The notes under the pieces were generated by a model. It had not been told where the DNA came from, made no database searches, and saw nothing but the letters and a program-made list of their open reading frames with translations. A DNA stretch of 64,000 bases from Elusimicrobiota bacterium (GTDB taxonomy: Bacteria > Elusimicrobiota > Elusimicrobia > FEN-1173), in assembly GCA_016714745.1 (NCBI GenBank), contig JADKCG010000005.1, forward strand, positions 82,437-146,436, given 5' to 3'. A program made the translations under genes and the position numbers. The stretch's first letter is position 1, and each line of letters begins with the position of its first letter. Of this stretch, positions 16,118-27,121 are shown one piece after another.

Positions 16118-16489
16118 TCATCCGGGCCGTTCAATGAGGCTTTTTAAGTTTTTGGCGAAATCCGCGTAGCGGACCGGTTTAATTAGTTTCCGTTGCACGT
16201 GGGACGAATTAATTTTTCCTTCATCGATCATGCCAGAGACAACCATGACCGGCGTTCCATCCGTGGCAGGGTGGCCCCGCAGTTGCCGCAACACTTCATA
16301 ACCGTTCACATACGGCATCTCAATGTCCAGCGTAATCAGATGGGGCCGAAAATCGATGGCGGCGCGCAGAGCCTCCCTGCCGTCCGTCACACAGCGAACC
16401 TCAAACCCCAGCGCTTCGCAAAAATCCCCCAACAAATCCGCCATTCCGATATCGTCGTCAATGACCAGAATCCGTTTCTCGTAAGGCAT
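16118..16489 (-). CDS. stand-alone response-regulator receiver protein
   Basis: A 123-residue CheY-like receiver domain without an output domain. It has the acidic pocket VIDDDIGM, the phosphorylated Asp in LITLDIEMP, a Ser in VVSGM and the switch Lys in RKLIKPV. The start is the ATG at 16489 with AAGGAGG five bases upstream; an ATG at 16516 has no ribosome site. Single-domain receivers relay phosphate or act by protein contact. It is transcribed away from the giant Lon-like gene, and the two share an upstream region with repeated TTACAA/TTAAG elements. Confidence 0.85.
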   Translation of the reverse strand: MPYEKRILVIDDDIGMADLLGDFCEALGFEVRCVTDGREALRAAIDFRPHLITLDIEMPYVNGYEVLRQLRGHPATDGTPVMVVSGMIDEGKINSSHVQRKLIKPVRYADFAKNLKSLIERPG

Positions 16490-16573
16490 GGTCCCTCCTT
16501 CCCGTCCTTTCGCCACGCCCCAGTCTACCCCCGCTCCGATTTCCCCGCCTTAAGAAGTTGTAACAATCCGATT

Positions 16574-16612
16574 TTACAACTTCGTTACAACCTCTTAAGG
16601 AGATCTTAAGAT
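16574..16612 (+). promoter_or_regulatory. direct-repeat array and putative promoter before the giant Lon-like gene
   Basis: TTACAA at 16574 and 16585, then TTAAGG at 16595 and TTAAGA at 16606, recur every 10-11 bases, about one helical turn. That is the spacing used by tandem OmpR/PhoB-type regulators. The second TTACAA and the TAAGAT at 16607 are 16 bases apart and could serve as -35 and -10 boxes. The giant gene's ATG lies 25 bases downstream. The receiver-protein gene reads the other way. Confidence 0.4.
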
Positions 16613-16636
16613 TGTTTTCGTAAGATTTGCCCCAAC

Positions 16637-19600
16637 ATGCTCTCACTTGAGAACACCATAACAAGGATATGCCGGCCGGTCGTTGGGATAATGCTCTCTT
16701 CGGCATTGTTCTTGACCGGCCCACTGGCCCCAACGCCTGGCCAAAACAGAGCAAAAAAAAGCCAATTTTTGGGCTAGCCGAAGATCCGCCACCCAGCTCC
16801 AACCCCGCCCGGCCATTGAGCTGGCCAACACATTACAAACAACACCGGCTCTTCCACATCAATCGCCCGCAGATCCCCCAAAAAATTGGTTCAAAGTAAA
16901 CAGCTATACCCCTGTATTTGGCCCCAAAGCTTGGAACCGGGGCAACGTCCTCGTCCCTTTCGTTACCATTATTCAAGACGCCCATGACAATTATAATGCC
17001 CAACTCGCCCTCCGCCGAACATTAGCCGAACTGGCCGAAAAAGACCGCCCCCTTCTCGTCTGTGTCGAAGGCGCGTGGGGACCACTGTCAACGGACATTT
17101 TCAACATGATTAAGGATGAAAAGGAAAGGACAAATATTGCCGGGGAATTTTTGAGAAAAAACATCATTACAGGGGAAGAATATCTCTCCATCACGTCCCC
17201 GGGATTGGTGGAGTTGGTGGGTATTGAGAACCAAGAGTTACACAAAAAAAACACGGCCGCTCGCGAACTGGTTGAAACATGGAGGGGTCCCACTCTGAAA
17301 CGTATCCAGGTTCTTCAACTGAACATGACCCGAGTCAAAAGTGCTCTTTTTCCATCCCAGTGGCTACAATGGGATCACATCACAAAGGAATTTCAGGACG
17401 GACAGATAACAGCTCATGAATTTTCGAAACGATTACAAATCTTCGCACCAGAACAATGGCGGACCGAAACGTTCCCAAACCTAGAGAGGCTTTCGCTCTT
17501 GGAATCTCCAGGAAAGAGTTCTCCCCAAATCCAAGAAAAATTGAGTCGATTTTTCTCAACTCTTTCAAAAAACGATTTGACCGCAATGGCAAATCCCACA
17601 GCGGACCGGAATCAACTGTTAGAGAGCATTGCCAATAATTTAAAGTCCAACCCAAGCGCAGATAGTCCTGACGTAAAAAACAAGATTGACCAATTTCTGG
17701 CGTATCAGCGGCTAGACGTTGAAGCCTTAGGCCGGGAGCTGGAGAGGGCCCCCAAATTAATAGCCAGAAGATTGATTGCGGGACGTCCGGCAGGGGAAAA
17801 AGCTCTTTTGAGTCGCGTCCTCATGCTGGACGAATGGCTCACCTTGGCCAATCGACTGCTTTCTTTAAATATGACGCCGGAAGATTGGGAGGATTTTAAT
17901 CGACTATCTAATACAAAAAAAACAATCGACGCCTTCCAAGAAATAGATGAGTTAGCCCGGGCAAATAAAATTAAGACCTACCCTCTTCCGCCTGCTCATC
18001 CCAGAGACGAAGATATGTCCTGGAATGCAGCCAAAGCGTTTTATCGATTGGCCAAAACCAGAGACGTCGACATGACCATCAACACCCTGAAAGAGGCAAC
18101 AAAACGACAAAAGACGACTGTCATTTTAATTGCCGGAGGGTTTCATTCCCCTGGGATAACACGCCTCCTTCGAGGACATCAAACATACAACACGTCCATC
18201 CAACCAAACTTCAGCGTGGATCTGCCCGATAACCCTAAAATTTCTCTTCGGAGAATGAGTCGATTTCAAGCCCCTCAGACAGAATTAAAAATAATGCTGG
18301 AAAGATATACCCAACCGAACGAATCGACCCCCTTTCAAAAATGGAAATTCCATTTTCCTTCAAATTTGGCTGTCATGGCCATCCGAGGAGTCATCTGGTT
18401 CTTTCTGGCCGCCGCGGTCGAGGCGGCCGGCTTCGAAACCATTGTCACACATCTACCGTATGTGGCGCTCATGACAACCGTTCTGGCTGACCCCATTCTT
18501 CAACGAATGCTTAACCCCACCCCCGGAACGCCTGCCCCATCCAAAAGATTGCGCGACAATGAAAAGGCATTTTTCGATTTATTTCATAACCTGGTCACCT
18601 CTTTGGAAAACAACCAGCCGACGGAAGCCGTCGCGCTCATGAATGATGTTCTATCTTACAGCGAAGAGAGGGCTTACCTGTTATTTCATATGTTGGGCTC
18701 GACAACTGAACTCAAAGAAAAAAAATTGCAAAGCCGTCTCATTTCAGCGATGCCACACAGCTCCCAAAGGATTCTATTTAACGGCATAAGCGAGGTTTCG
18801 TATCAGACATATCTGGACCATCTTCGGCTTATCTGTAAGTTTATGGACAACTTAGGAGAACTTGAATTATTCGCGAAACAAGAAATTAACCTAAAAGAAA
18901 AAAATGCCATAAACCAAGCGATTCCACTTCTCCAACAACACATAAAGAGTATTCGTGACATCAGAGAAATATTGTCCGGCCAAGAAGAATTCCTTCGACC
19001 CTTTGCAAAAGGCAAACCGGACCTTCCCTCCCTAAAGGCGGGAAATACTCCAGGCGCTATGGATTCATTTCTTTTTCGAAAAGCGGTCCCTGTTTATAAC
19101 GCACGGATTGAGGCCATCGAAAATCTAAATAAAGTTTTGGAAGAATTGGTGAAATTTGAAAGATATCTTCAGGAATTCAAAATTCCACCGTTCTACACGA
19201 TTAACCCCATTCACATGATGCTTCCGAAACAACTTTCTTATTCACCCATTGCCCCCTTTTTAAAAGAACTCGAAAGGAGGAATGGCCCAAAGGAAAGATT
19301 TAAAAATGAGCTTTTTGACCTTACAAATCCACGTTCAAGCTATCAAGGAGATAATGAAGATTGGGTGAAAACAATTTCACTGACCGAAAGGCTTGCGATT
19401 GTTAGAGATTTTAGCCCCCAGCTCATCCCGCGGGGACGCGACACTAAATTCACCGAGACAAGAACCCGAAAAATCGAGAGTTTCGCTCAACGCATGGGGC
19501 ATGGGATCGAGGATTTATCCATGTCCGCCCAATCTTACCTTGAGTCACCAGAAGGGGCGTCTTGGAAACCCGAGGATTCCTCCTTCCTCGAAATGGTGAA

Positions 19601-22600
19601 TGAAGTGGCAGACATGACTCTTCCAACGCAGGGCGACCCCCGAGCCGCCGTGGTGGTTCCCTCAGCATCAAATATAAGGGCCTTTGCGGAAGATTTTGCT
19701 CGAACGCTCAGGTCTCAGCGTCCCATCAAAGTTGTTTTTGTTGACATGGGTGCTCTCCTCATGTCCGCGAATAGACAGGAATCTCTCAAGTCAGCCATTG
19801 AAGGGATTATCAGCGAATCGAAAGAGCGGGGAGACGTCCTCCTTATGGTTGACTTGGATGGGTTTCAAGGAGAAAACAGGGATCCCTTGATTCATTTAAT
19901 GAATACCTGGCAAAAAGAAAACAGCGATGGAGGGGCCCCCCCCCTCATCACCCTTTGCACCGAAAGAACATTTAACACTCAACTGCAAGAGGATCGGACC
20001 CGCCAGGCGCTCACCAGCAACATTGTGAGAAGTCAAAATCCAAAAGCGTTGGCGCGGAAAGGACTCGGACAGCTCCTCGACCCCATCCTTCGTCGGACCC
20101 GCTTGAGAATTCCAAACCAAGACGTCCTCGATCGGTTATTGAGTCAGTTGGCGAAAACAGATCCCTTCGACATCGCCGATCGGGCCGCTCGTTTAATAAG
20201 CGAGCTCGGGGAAAGAATTCATGGTTTAAAAATTCGTAGTCATAAAGGACAAAGCGAAATAACAGAAACCGAAATAATTTCAGCTCTTGAAAGCGGCACC
20301 CCAGATCGCCTTCCACTCTCATTAAGAGTGGCGGCACGTGAACCTTCCATGCCAGAGGACAGCAGAAATAGCGCCATTGCAAAATTGGCCGAGCTCCAGG
20401 ATTTACTCAATAGAGATCCCCACAATGAGAGCATTGCTCGATTGAAAAGATATCTTGAAAAACTCATCAGTGTCCCCTGGAATGAAAGGGCGCCCTCCGT
20501 CATCCCGTCCCACCTCTCGTCCGAAGAAATAGATGTTCATGTCCGAAAACTTTTTGAGGATTTGCGGGGAAATATTCAAAAAACGCACCACGGCCTTAGC
20601 GAAAACGTCGAATTGGCCGTCAAGGACATTTTGATAAAAATCGTTCAAAGCGATCTCATTAGAGCCAAAGGAGGAAAACCTGTTCGCATCAAAGATATCC
20701 CAACCTTTGTGGGTCCCCCTGGCGTTGGGAAAACAACTTTATTGCAGAAATTGGGGGATTTGACTGGCCGACCGGTATACCTCATATCCATGAATCTCAT
20801 TCCAGATGCAACATCTTTTCGCGGAACGTCCCCCACCTATTTAAATTCCAAAGAAGGGCGATTGGCCGCGACACTTATTTCAGGGGACCCCACCAACGTC
20901 CGGAACCCCATTATTATTTGCGATGAAGTAGACAAATCCGCTCCCGAAGTTCAATCGATTCTATTGGAGCTTATTGGGACCGACACTTTTCAAGACAATT
21001 ATGTCCTTGATGTTCCCATTGACGAATGCACCTTCGTTTTCACTGCGAACAAATTGGAGCCGATTACTAGCCCCCTTCTAGATCGTATGGATGTTATTGC
21101 GATGCCTGGTTATACCCTTGCAGAAAAAACGGAAAATGCGATGAACCATACTCTTCCAGAAGCCTTAAGAAACCTTCACCTCCACAAACTAATCCGCCTG
21201 AAAAATCCGGCAGAAATCATGGGTTTTATCGCCAAACATTACGCGCGTGAAGAAGGGATGCGTAATTTCATTCGCAAACTTGACCAAGTCCTTGTTAGCG
21301 CATTTATTCGCTTTCTCGAAACCGGATCCCCGACTTCTATTAACACGGAATTTGTTCAATCGGTATTAGGAGACCCGGTCACATTTCTTCAAATTCCCGA
21401 TTCGGATCTAGTTGGCGTGGCAACATATCCCAGCCTGACTGGCGATTTGGTCGATGTACATGCCACAAATAAAAGCGTGGCCCCGCCCCTCGCCACCCGA
21501 CCCAAGTTTCAGAAGTTCGTGGATTTGGTGAACCGTGTTATGGAAACCGAAGGACCCAACTGGGTGAACGTAATTTCTAATCAGTTTAAGCCTTCTTCCA
21601 GGGCAACAACCATCGCGGGCCTCCAGCTTGACGTTCCCCGCGTTGTTCCTGAAGATTCTGCCGCACAGCTAAGTCTGGCCATTGCGGGCTTATCAAAGGC
21701 CACGGGGGTCCCCGTTCGTCGAGAAACCGCTTTTGTTGGGGAGCTTGACCTAAGAGGAGATCTTAGGGAGGCCAATGAAATTCGTAAACGTGCTTTAACC
21801 GCTTATGACGCTGGCGCTCGGGTGATGGTTCTGCCCCACCAGAACAAAGACGACATGCTGTTTCGAACATTTCCCTCTGTTTTGGCCCTGCGAGGACCTG
21901 TTTTGGAACCACCGGAAGCGAACCAAGGCCTTTGGACACTCTATCTGCCAAAATCCTACGATGGCAACAGCCCAGGAGGAGAGGACCTCACAGTCAATTT
22001 CCATATCCACACGGGGACAAAGGAGGAGCTCATCGAGATAGCTGAATCTCAACTTTATACGGAAGGAGGAGGAGTTCGGTGCCTTTACCTTTTCGCACGA
22101 GACGTGGAAGACACATTCCCGTTTGCTTTTGTGCAATCCGACCGGCCCGCCTTTAAGTTAACGTTCGCTCCTCTCCGTTCTGAACTGAGGGCGGTGGAAG
22201 AAGAAGGACAAGAGAATAAGCCGATTCAAATCCCCCTTAATAAGAAGATTACGGATGACTACCACATCCCGCCATGGAACATTATTGTCGCAGGCAAGGA
22301 GGTCGATATTCGACGAAGGCTTCTTGGAATAAAAAATGATGACGCGGTATTGCTTGCTAAACAAATCATCGAGAATACCAACGAACACACCATTGACGAA
22401 AATGCGGCACAATTGGAAGCGCTGGCAAGATATTCCCTTGTTCAATCGAGGGGGGGGGCGCTAATCGATTTATTCCTTGAGATGGACCCGACGACGTTAA
22501 CCGAATTGGCGGCCAGGATGACTCCCGAAACCGTCGGGGCGCTCATCCACGACAAAAAGGCCGACCGTTTCTTTAAAGAAATCCCTCGCTGGGAGAAAAG

Positions 22601-23903
22601 TCTAAAAATTATTGAAACGGCGCTAGGGACAATTACAAGTTCGGGATCCATTGACGACGAAGCAGTAAAAGAGCTACGAGAATTAACGACACACTACGAA
22701 CTTTTTCCCCCTTTAATCGATGACCCCTCTAGTATCATTTCCATTTCGCCGCTTCGGGCCATCATCGATGCCATTTTGAGTGGCCCCGCAAAGGAAAGGG
22801 CGAACAACACAAACCTTCTTAAGTCAGAATTAAGGAAAATTCTTGATTTGGGCAGGAGAGGCGTTAAGAAGTACCTAAATGCGGGACCTTATTGCGCAGA
22901 CCCCGTCAGTTTAAATCTAATAACCAACCTTATGGACCAGCGGTATACAGAACAATCAATTTACAGGCGACTCATGAGAACAGCCAAAGATGATTCCCCG
23001 ATTCCAGGAGAGGTATGGAATGCGTATCTCGCCAATGAATCCCTTCAAAAGGAATTAGAGCTTGAAAATATCAAATTCATTTCCCTTCCCATTGAATCAC
23101 CAACGGAGGAGCATCTCATGGACGTCGTCTTCAATGCGCCGGCGTCTCGATTCGTTGAATCAATGGCTCGAAATGATTTTAAGACCATGACCCTTACGGG
23201 TTGCCCTAATACACTAAAAAATCTTTGGGCCTCCTACTTGCTTAAAAGGCTCTGGGAGGAAGGACTCCCCAGCCGCATGATAAAGATTGACGTCTTGAAA
23301 TTACTGACCTCACCCATCTACCTTGATGAACTCATCGAAACAAAATGGGAGCGGATAGGGAAAATCGTTGAGACCGCGGGAAAGGCGGGCAACCTCACCG
23401 TCTGGATTGATTTGGACGAAATCCCACAGGGCACCCCGCCTTTTTTTGTATCTCGCATCATACAGCTCCTTTCGCAAGGGTCAAAAAGCGCCCCCATTCT
23501 GTTCACGGGTAAAGAATTTACTCACCAGTCATTGGTCGACTCGGCTCCGGCGTATGCGCAAAGTGTCGTCGAACAATCAGTAAATGCGGGGAATCCCATT
23601 GCCCTCTGGAACCTGGAAATCAGTGAAAGGAAACAAAATTTCGGATTAAAGATTGACCCTTCGGCGCTCGCTCATCTGAGCCAGCTGGTGGAAACAGAAG
23701 AAATAGGCCTTACGCTTGCGAGAAAAATACTTGATCGAACTCAAACAACCTCAGGGACGCCATGCACCGCCGAAACGATAAACATTATTCGGACCGCGAT
23801 AAAAACTGAAACCGATCAATCTCTCCAGTGGGCCACGTTATGGGACAAATACGAAAGTGTATCGCCTCAGATGTCCGCTGGGGCAAAAACGGCAGGCCAT
23901 TGA
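16637..23903 (+). CDS. giant Lon/ClpB-like protein, first part (signal peptide, membrane segment, degenerate ClpB-like and Lon-like domains)
   Basis: The main frame (17106-23903, 2265 residues) stays open upstream. Removing one A from an A8 run near 16752 joins it to an ATG at 16637 that encodes a signal peptide (hydrophobic core VVGIMLSSALFLTGPLA). Numbering from 17106: an unknown N-terminal region with LIAGGFHSPGITRLL (to about 390); a membrane segment (420-465); a degenerate ClpB-like AAA+ domain (845-1065) without a P-loop; the Lon linker YLEKLISVPWNE; a Lon ATPase with GPPGVGKT (1203-1210) and IIICDEVDKS; and a Lon protease fold (1506-1590) with apparent dyad loss. A second degenerate ClpB-like domain follows (2000-2250). 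Fragmentary frames suggest the protein continues into the next CDS. Confidence 0.8.
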
Positions 23904-24008
23904 CCTCCTGGGCCAGTTCCGAACAGCTTCCGGAGATGAGGCCGCCACCATTGAAAACAAATTCGCACCATAATCGAATTCCCGTGGAATAAACGAACCC
24001 CCGCCTCC

Positions 24009-25706
24009 GTGACTCGCCTTCCCTCGAACCCGACAGAGCAAGACCTCTCACTCTTTTATGAGGAACTCAAAGAAGGGATCAACAACCTCCGGAAAGCATT
24101 GGATGTATCGCACTACGGGATGGACGATGTTAAATCTCGAATTTTGCAATATTACGTTCGAGATTCTCTGGCTCGTGCCTATACGGGGAAGGGAATTGGG
24201 AAACCCATCCTCCTCGTGTCTTCCCCCGGACAAGGAAAGACCTCGATCGGTTCCGCTATCGCCGAAGGATTAAAAAGGCCCTTCAAAAAAATTGCTTTGG
24301 GCGCCATGAGCCGTATTGAAGAGCTCGTCGGGTTTAGTTCCATGTATAAAGACTCCGATACGGGAAAAGTCATGAAAGCCATGGGGAGGGGCGTTTTGAA
24401 CCCGGTGATTCTTCTTGATGAAATCGACAAAATGGAAAAAGGGATCAAAGGAAACCCCATCGACGCATTGCTTTCTTACATTGATCCTGCTCAGAACGAG
24501 GGGGTGGAAGACGAGTTTAGTCAGTGCAAATACCCGTTCAACGAAATATTGTTTATTGCAACAGCGAACAGTATTGACAATATCCCCCAACCGGTGCTGG
24601 ACCGCTTTGAGGTCATTCATCTTCCCCCCTACACGAAAGAGGAAAAGGCGGCCATCATTAAGAAACATGCTCTTCCAAACCTATTAAAAGAATGGTCGGT
24701 GGGAACTCGGGTGGCTGTCCCAGACCTCAATGAAGTTGTTAACGCCATTTTAGAGAATGTACGTGAACATGGAGTTCGCCAATCCATCGCACGCCTCTCA
24801 AAAACCATTGGCCGAGCCTTGGTTGATTCTTATCTGACAGGCGCGGGGATTACATTAACGGGAACAACCACTCGACGACTGCTTCGCACTGCAAAAGCGG
24901 AGGGAATAAAAAGCCCCCCGGACGCTGAAGGGAAAATCACTGGTTTGGCTTTTTCAAACGACACAAACGAGGGGGTTTTATTGCCAATCCAGGCCGTTCT
25001 CCATAAAATGGACGGCACCGATCGATTTAAATTCGAGGGGTTTGGTTTAATGGGCGACACCATGCGCGCTAGCCTGGGACGCGCAGTAGAAAACGCGCTC
25101 AAGCGGGCGCGCGAGATGAACGATCAGAGGGGAGACCTCTCCGGCCAAGTGCTTTCAGTTGTTCTAGGTCGGCAGGGAATTGAAACGGATGGGGATTCCG
25201 CTGGAGCCGCCTTCTATTTTGCCAGCCTTTCAGCTTTAACGGGCATCCCAGTCCGACAAAATGTGGCAATTACGGGGGCTATTTCTTCGGGTCCCACGGC
25301 GATGCGGGTGGGGGCCATTGAAGGTAAAATATCTGCCGCAATAAATGGAGGGAAAACAACTATTTTTCTTCCCGCCGAAGTTAGAGAAACCGTTGGAAAT
25401 ATCGTTCGATCCAACGGGACATCGTTGGGACTCGTGGAAGATGTAACCGGGGATTCCCCCTCCCAAGTTCTGCGAATTCCTCACCTTCTTTGGCAGGAGG
25501 GGTATGAAAGCGAAGTCGAGGCCAAGACAGCACTTACTCATCAAATTGAATCAGCCGGATTAAAGCTCAACTTTGAATCCGGTGCGGCAGTTATCAAGGG
25601 AAATCCTGATCAAATGAATGAATTTTCTCTAACAACAAACGATTCTTTCGCCCGCCCACACTTGTGCTTTTTTCACAAATGTCCCAGATTGAAGATCGGG
25701 TCTTAA
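24009..25706 (+). CDS. Lon-like protease module with intact ATPase and Ser-Lys dyad
   Basis: A 565-residue Lon core. The Walker A loop is SSPGQGKTS (about residue 71-78) and Walker B is VILLDEIDKM (about 134). The protease domain has the catalytic Ser397 in DGDSAG and Lys440 in AIEGK, spaced 43 residues apart as in E. coli Lon (S679, K722). It lacks the Lon N-terminal substrate domain. The frame is open upstream of the GTG at 24009, through IEFPWNKRTPAS, the conserved Lon linker, so 24009 is not a natural start. With two small frame repairs (about 23870 and 23960) it joins the preceding giant protein. It should unfold and degrade proteins at the membrane. Confidence 0.88.
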   Translation: MTRLPSNPTEQDLSLFYEELKEGINNLRKALDVSHYGMDDVKSRILQYYVRDSLARAYTGKGIGKPILLVSSPGQGKTSIGSAIAEGLKRPFKKIALGAMSRIEELVGFSSMYKDSDTGKVMKAMGRGVLNPVILLDEIDKMEKGIKGNPIDALLSYIDPAQNEGVEDEFSQCKYPFNEILFIATANSIDNIPQPVLDRFEVIHLPPYTKEEKAAIIKKHALPNLLKEWSVGTRVAVPDLNEVVNAILENVREHGVRQSIARLSKTIGRALVDSYLTGAGITLTGTTTRRLLRTAKAEGIKSPPDAEGKITGLAFSNDTNEGVLLPIQAVLHKMDGTDRFKFEGFGLMGDTMRASLGRAVENALKRAREMNDQRGDLSGQVLSVVLGRQGIETDGDSAGAAFYFASLSALTGIPVRQNVAITGAISSGPTAMRVGAIEGKISAAINGGKTTIFLPAEVRETVGNIVRSNGTSLGLVEDVTGDSPSQVLRIPHLLWQEGYESEVEAKTALTHQIESAGLKLNFESGAAVIKGNPDQMNEFSLTTNDSFARPHLCFFHKCPRLKIGS

Positions 25707-26323
25707 ACAAAGATTTCCCCCCTCCCAACACCGGCACCGGGTTAAAGATAAAAGGCATCCATACGGTTCCATTCATTTCAACTTTACTTGGAATCACCGT
25801 TCTCGCATTAGGGATCCCGGTTTGGGTGGGAATAGACACTTTTCTCCCATGGGTCATCGCGAATGCATGGACTTTAGCGCTGACCACCCCGCTCCTCGTG
25901 GTTTCCCTATTGACGCCCTTTGTGATCGCCAGAATCATTTCCAAGACAAACGCAAAATTTCCCCCAGCAATGAGCGTGGACGTAAATGGAACGATTCAAA
26001 TGACCCCTTTGTTTCAGTGGGAACTATTAGTGGAATTAAACGAAGCGGCAATTGCAACAAATGAAGAATTACAAACAGCAATAAAAGAAATCATTTCAAA
26101 AATTGATTCATCCAGCCCACTTTCCGTTCGAGACCCACTGTGGGCCACAGTGTTCCCCACCCTAACAAGCGGGAGTGGACCTTCCAGGGCCCGAACCTCC
26201 TTGGCCAAAATATTAATTCAAGCCAATCCCACACTGGCTCAATTTGAACTCATCCCCCCCCTCGACCGAACATCCCTCTTGCCGGAACGAAAAACCGAAG
26301 AAATATTAAAAACCCAAACCTAA
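25664..26323 (+). CDS. C-terminal membrane part of the Lon-like giant protein
   Basis: A 219-residue frame that overlaps the end of the Lon module by 43 bases in another register. It has two hydrophobic helices (about residues 36-58 and 63-88, VPFISTLLGITVLALGIPVW and a following stretch), then a charged, soluble tail of about 130 residues. No ribosome site precedes its ATG, and the preceding bases (LVLFSQMSQIED) read naturally from the Lon frame after a one-base repair near 25665. I take it as the C-terminal anchor of the same protein rather than a separate gene. The tail is not recognised. Confidence 0.6.
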   Translation: MLFSQMSQIEDRVLNKDFPPPNTGTGLKIKGIHTVPFISTLLGITVLALGIPVWVGIDTFLPWVIANAWTLALTTPLLVVSLLTPFVIARIISKTNAKFPPAMSVDVNGTIQMTPLFQWELLVELNEAAIATNEELQTAIKEIISKIDSSSPLSVRDPLWATVFPTLTSGSGPSRARTSLAKILIQANPTLAQFELIPPLDRTSLLPERKTEEILKTQT

Positions 26324-26453
26324 CCTCAATGCGGTTTAGATAAGGAGTCGTTGCCCGATTTATCGGGCGATTTGTATTTAAAACGAGTCAAAAGAGCCCC
26401 ATAAATAAAGGAACTACAATAATGCAGGCCTTATCTAAACCGCATGGGAGTTA
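26321..26453. repeat. palindromic element between the two convergent giant genes
   Basis: A 17-bp perfect inverted repeat (26329-26345 and 26429-26445, ATGCGGTTTAGATAAGG and its complement) is extended imperfectly to TAAC at the left and GTTA at the right. Those ends are the stop codons of the plus-strand and minus-strand genes. Between the arms lies a tight hairpin GCCCGATTTATCGGGC (26353-26368). The structure would terminate transcription from both sides. A MITE-like insertion with terminal inverted repeats is an alternative; no target duplication is evident. Confidence 0.65.
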
Positions 26454-27121
26454 GGCGCTCGTAGCGATCCGTTTCATCCCTTTGAGTTGAATCCGGATCT
26501 CTTCGATGGCGGTCCGTAGTCCCAGCGTGAGAACTTCCTTACCCAACCGATCCCACTTGGCCTCGCCTGTCAACACGCTGGTGTGGGCCGGCGTTGAGCC
26601 AACCACCAAGGGGAGCAACGGTTTCAAGATATTAAACTGGATCGCTCCGTCCTTGACAGCGCCCCGGCGGTCCATCAACTGTTTCCCACCGATCAAAATG
26701 GTCCCGTCCATCATCCCCGCGACCAACGATCCCCGAACCTTTAATAGGTCGCGGACGACAGTCCGTTGTCCACCACCAATATCCTTAACGAGGACAGGTC
26801 CGTGTCGCTGGCGCGAGAAGCCGCTAGGTCTACCAACGTCTGTACCGCTTGCGCATCCAGAACGCCTTTCGAGAACAGGTCTGTCCCAGCCACCATCACC
26901 ACCGACGTCTCCGATTGCCGAAGCGCCTCCGCCACCAGACTCTTCTCCACCCGGCCAGAATAGATCTGGCTTAACCAATACGCCTTGTTCGCCGTCGTCG
27001 ATCGCGCAAAGGTTTCCGCCAACGCCGTCACCGCCACATACCCCAACCATGCCCGCTGTGCCAGAATGGGCGTCAGCCCCTCTATTTCTTTCAACAGGCC
27101 CAGCAAGCTCAGATCAGCCAA
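26451..27121 (-). CDS. giant protein, C-terminal end
   Basis: Two frames meet near 26755: 27121-26741 (SLLGLLKEIEGLTPIL, VVMVAGTDLFSKGVLD, LRILVVDNG) and the end of the frame that stops at 26451 (VRDLLKVRGSLVAGMMDG, KWDRLGKEVLTLGLRTAI). The join VVDNG to TVVRDLL looks natural. The stop codon at 26451 lies in the inverted-repeat element. The fold is not recognised; it is alpha/beta in character with a possible Rossmann-like strand. A frameshift in an AAAA run near 27128 links it to the metallopeptidase fragment upstream. Confidence 0.55.

Noticed and set aside
16669..16899. Plus-strand open frame of 76 codons before the giant Lon-like gene
   Set aside because: Its middle is the out-of-frame reading of the signal-peptide region. 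The third frame is open into the giant protein and continues its composition.
26321..26453. Active insertion sequence
   Set aside because: The element is 133 bp, has no transposase and no visible target-site duplication.
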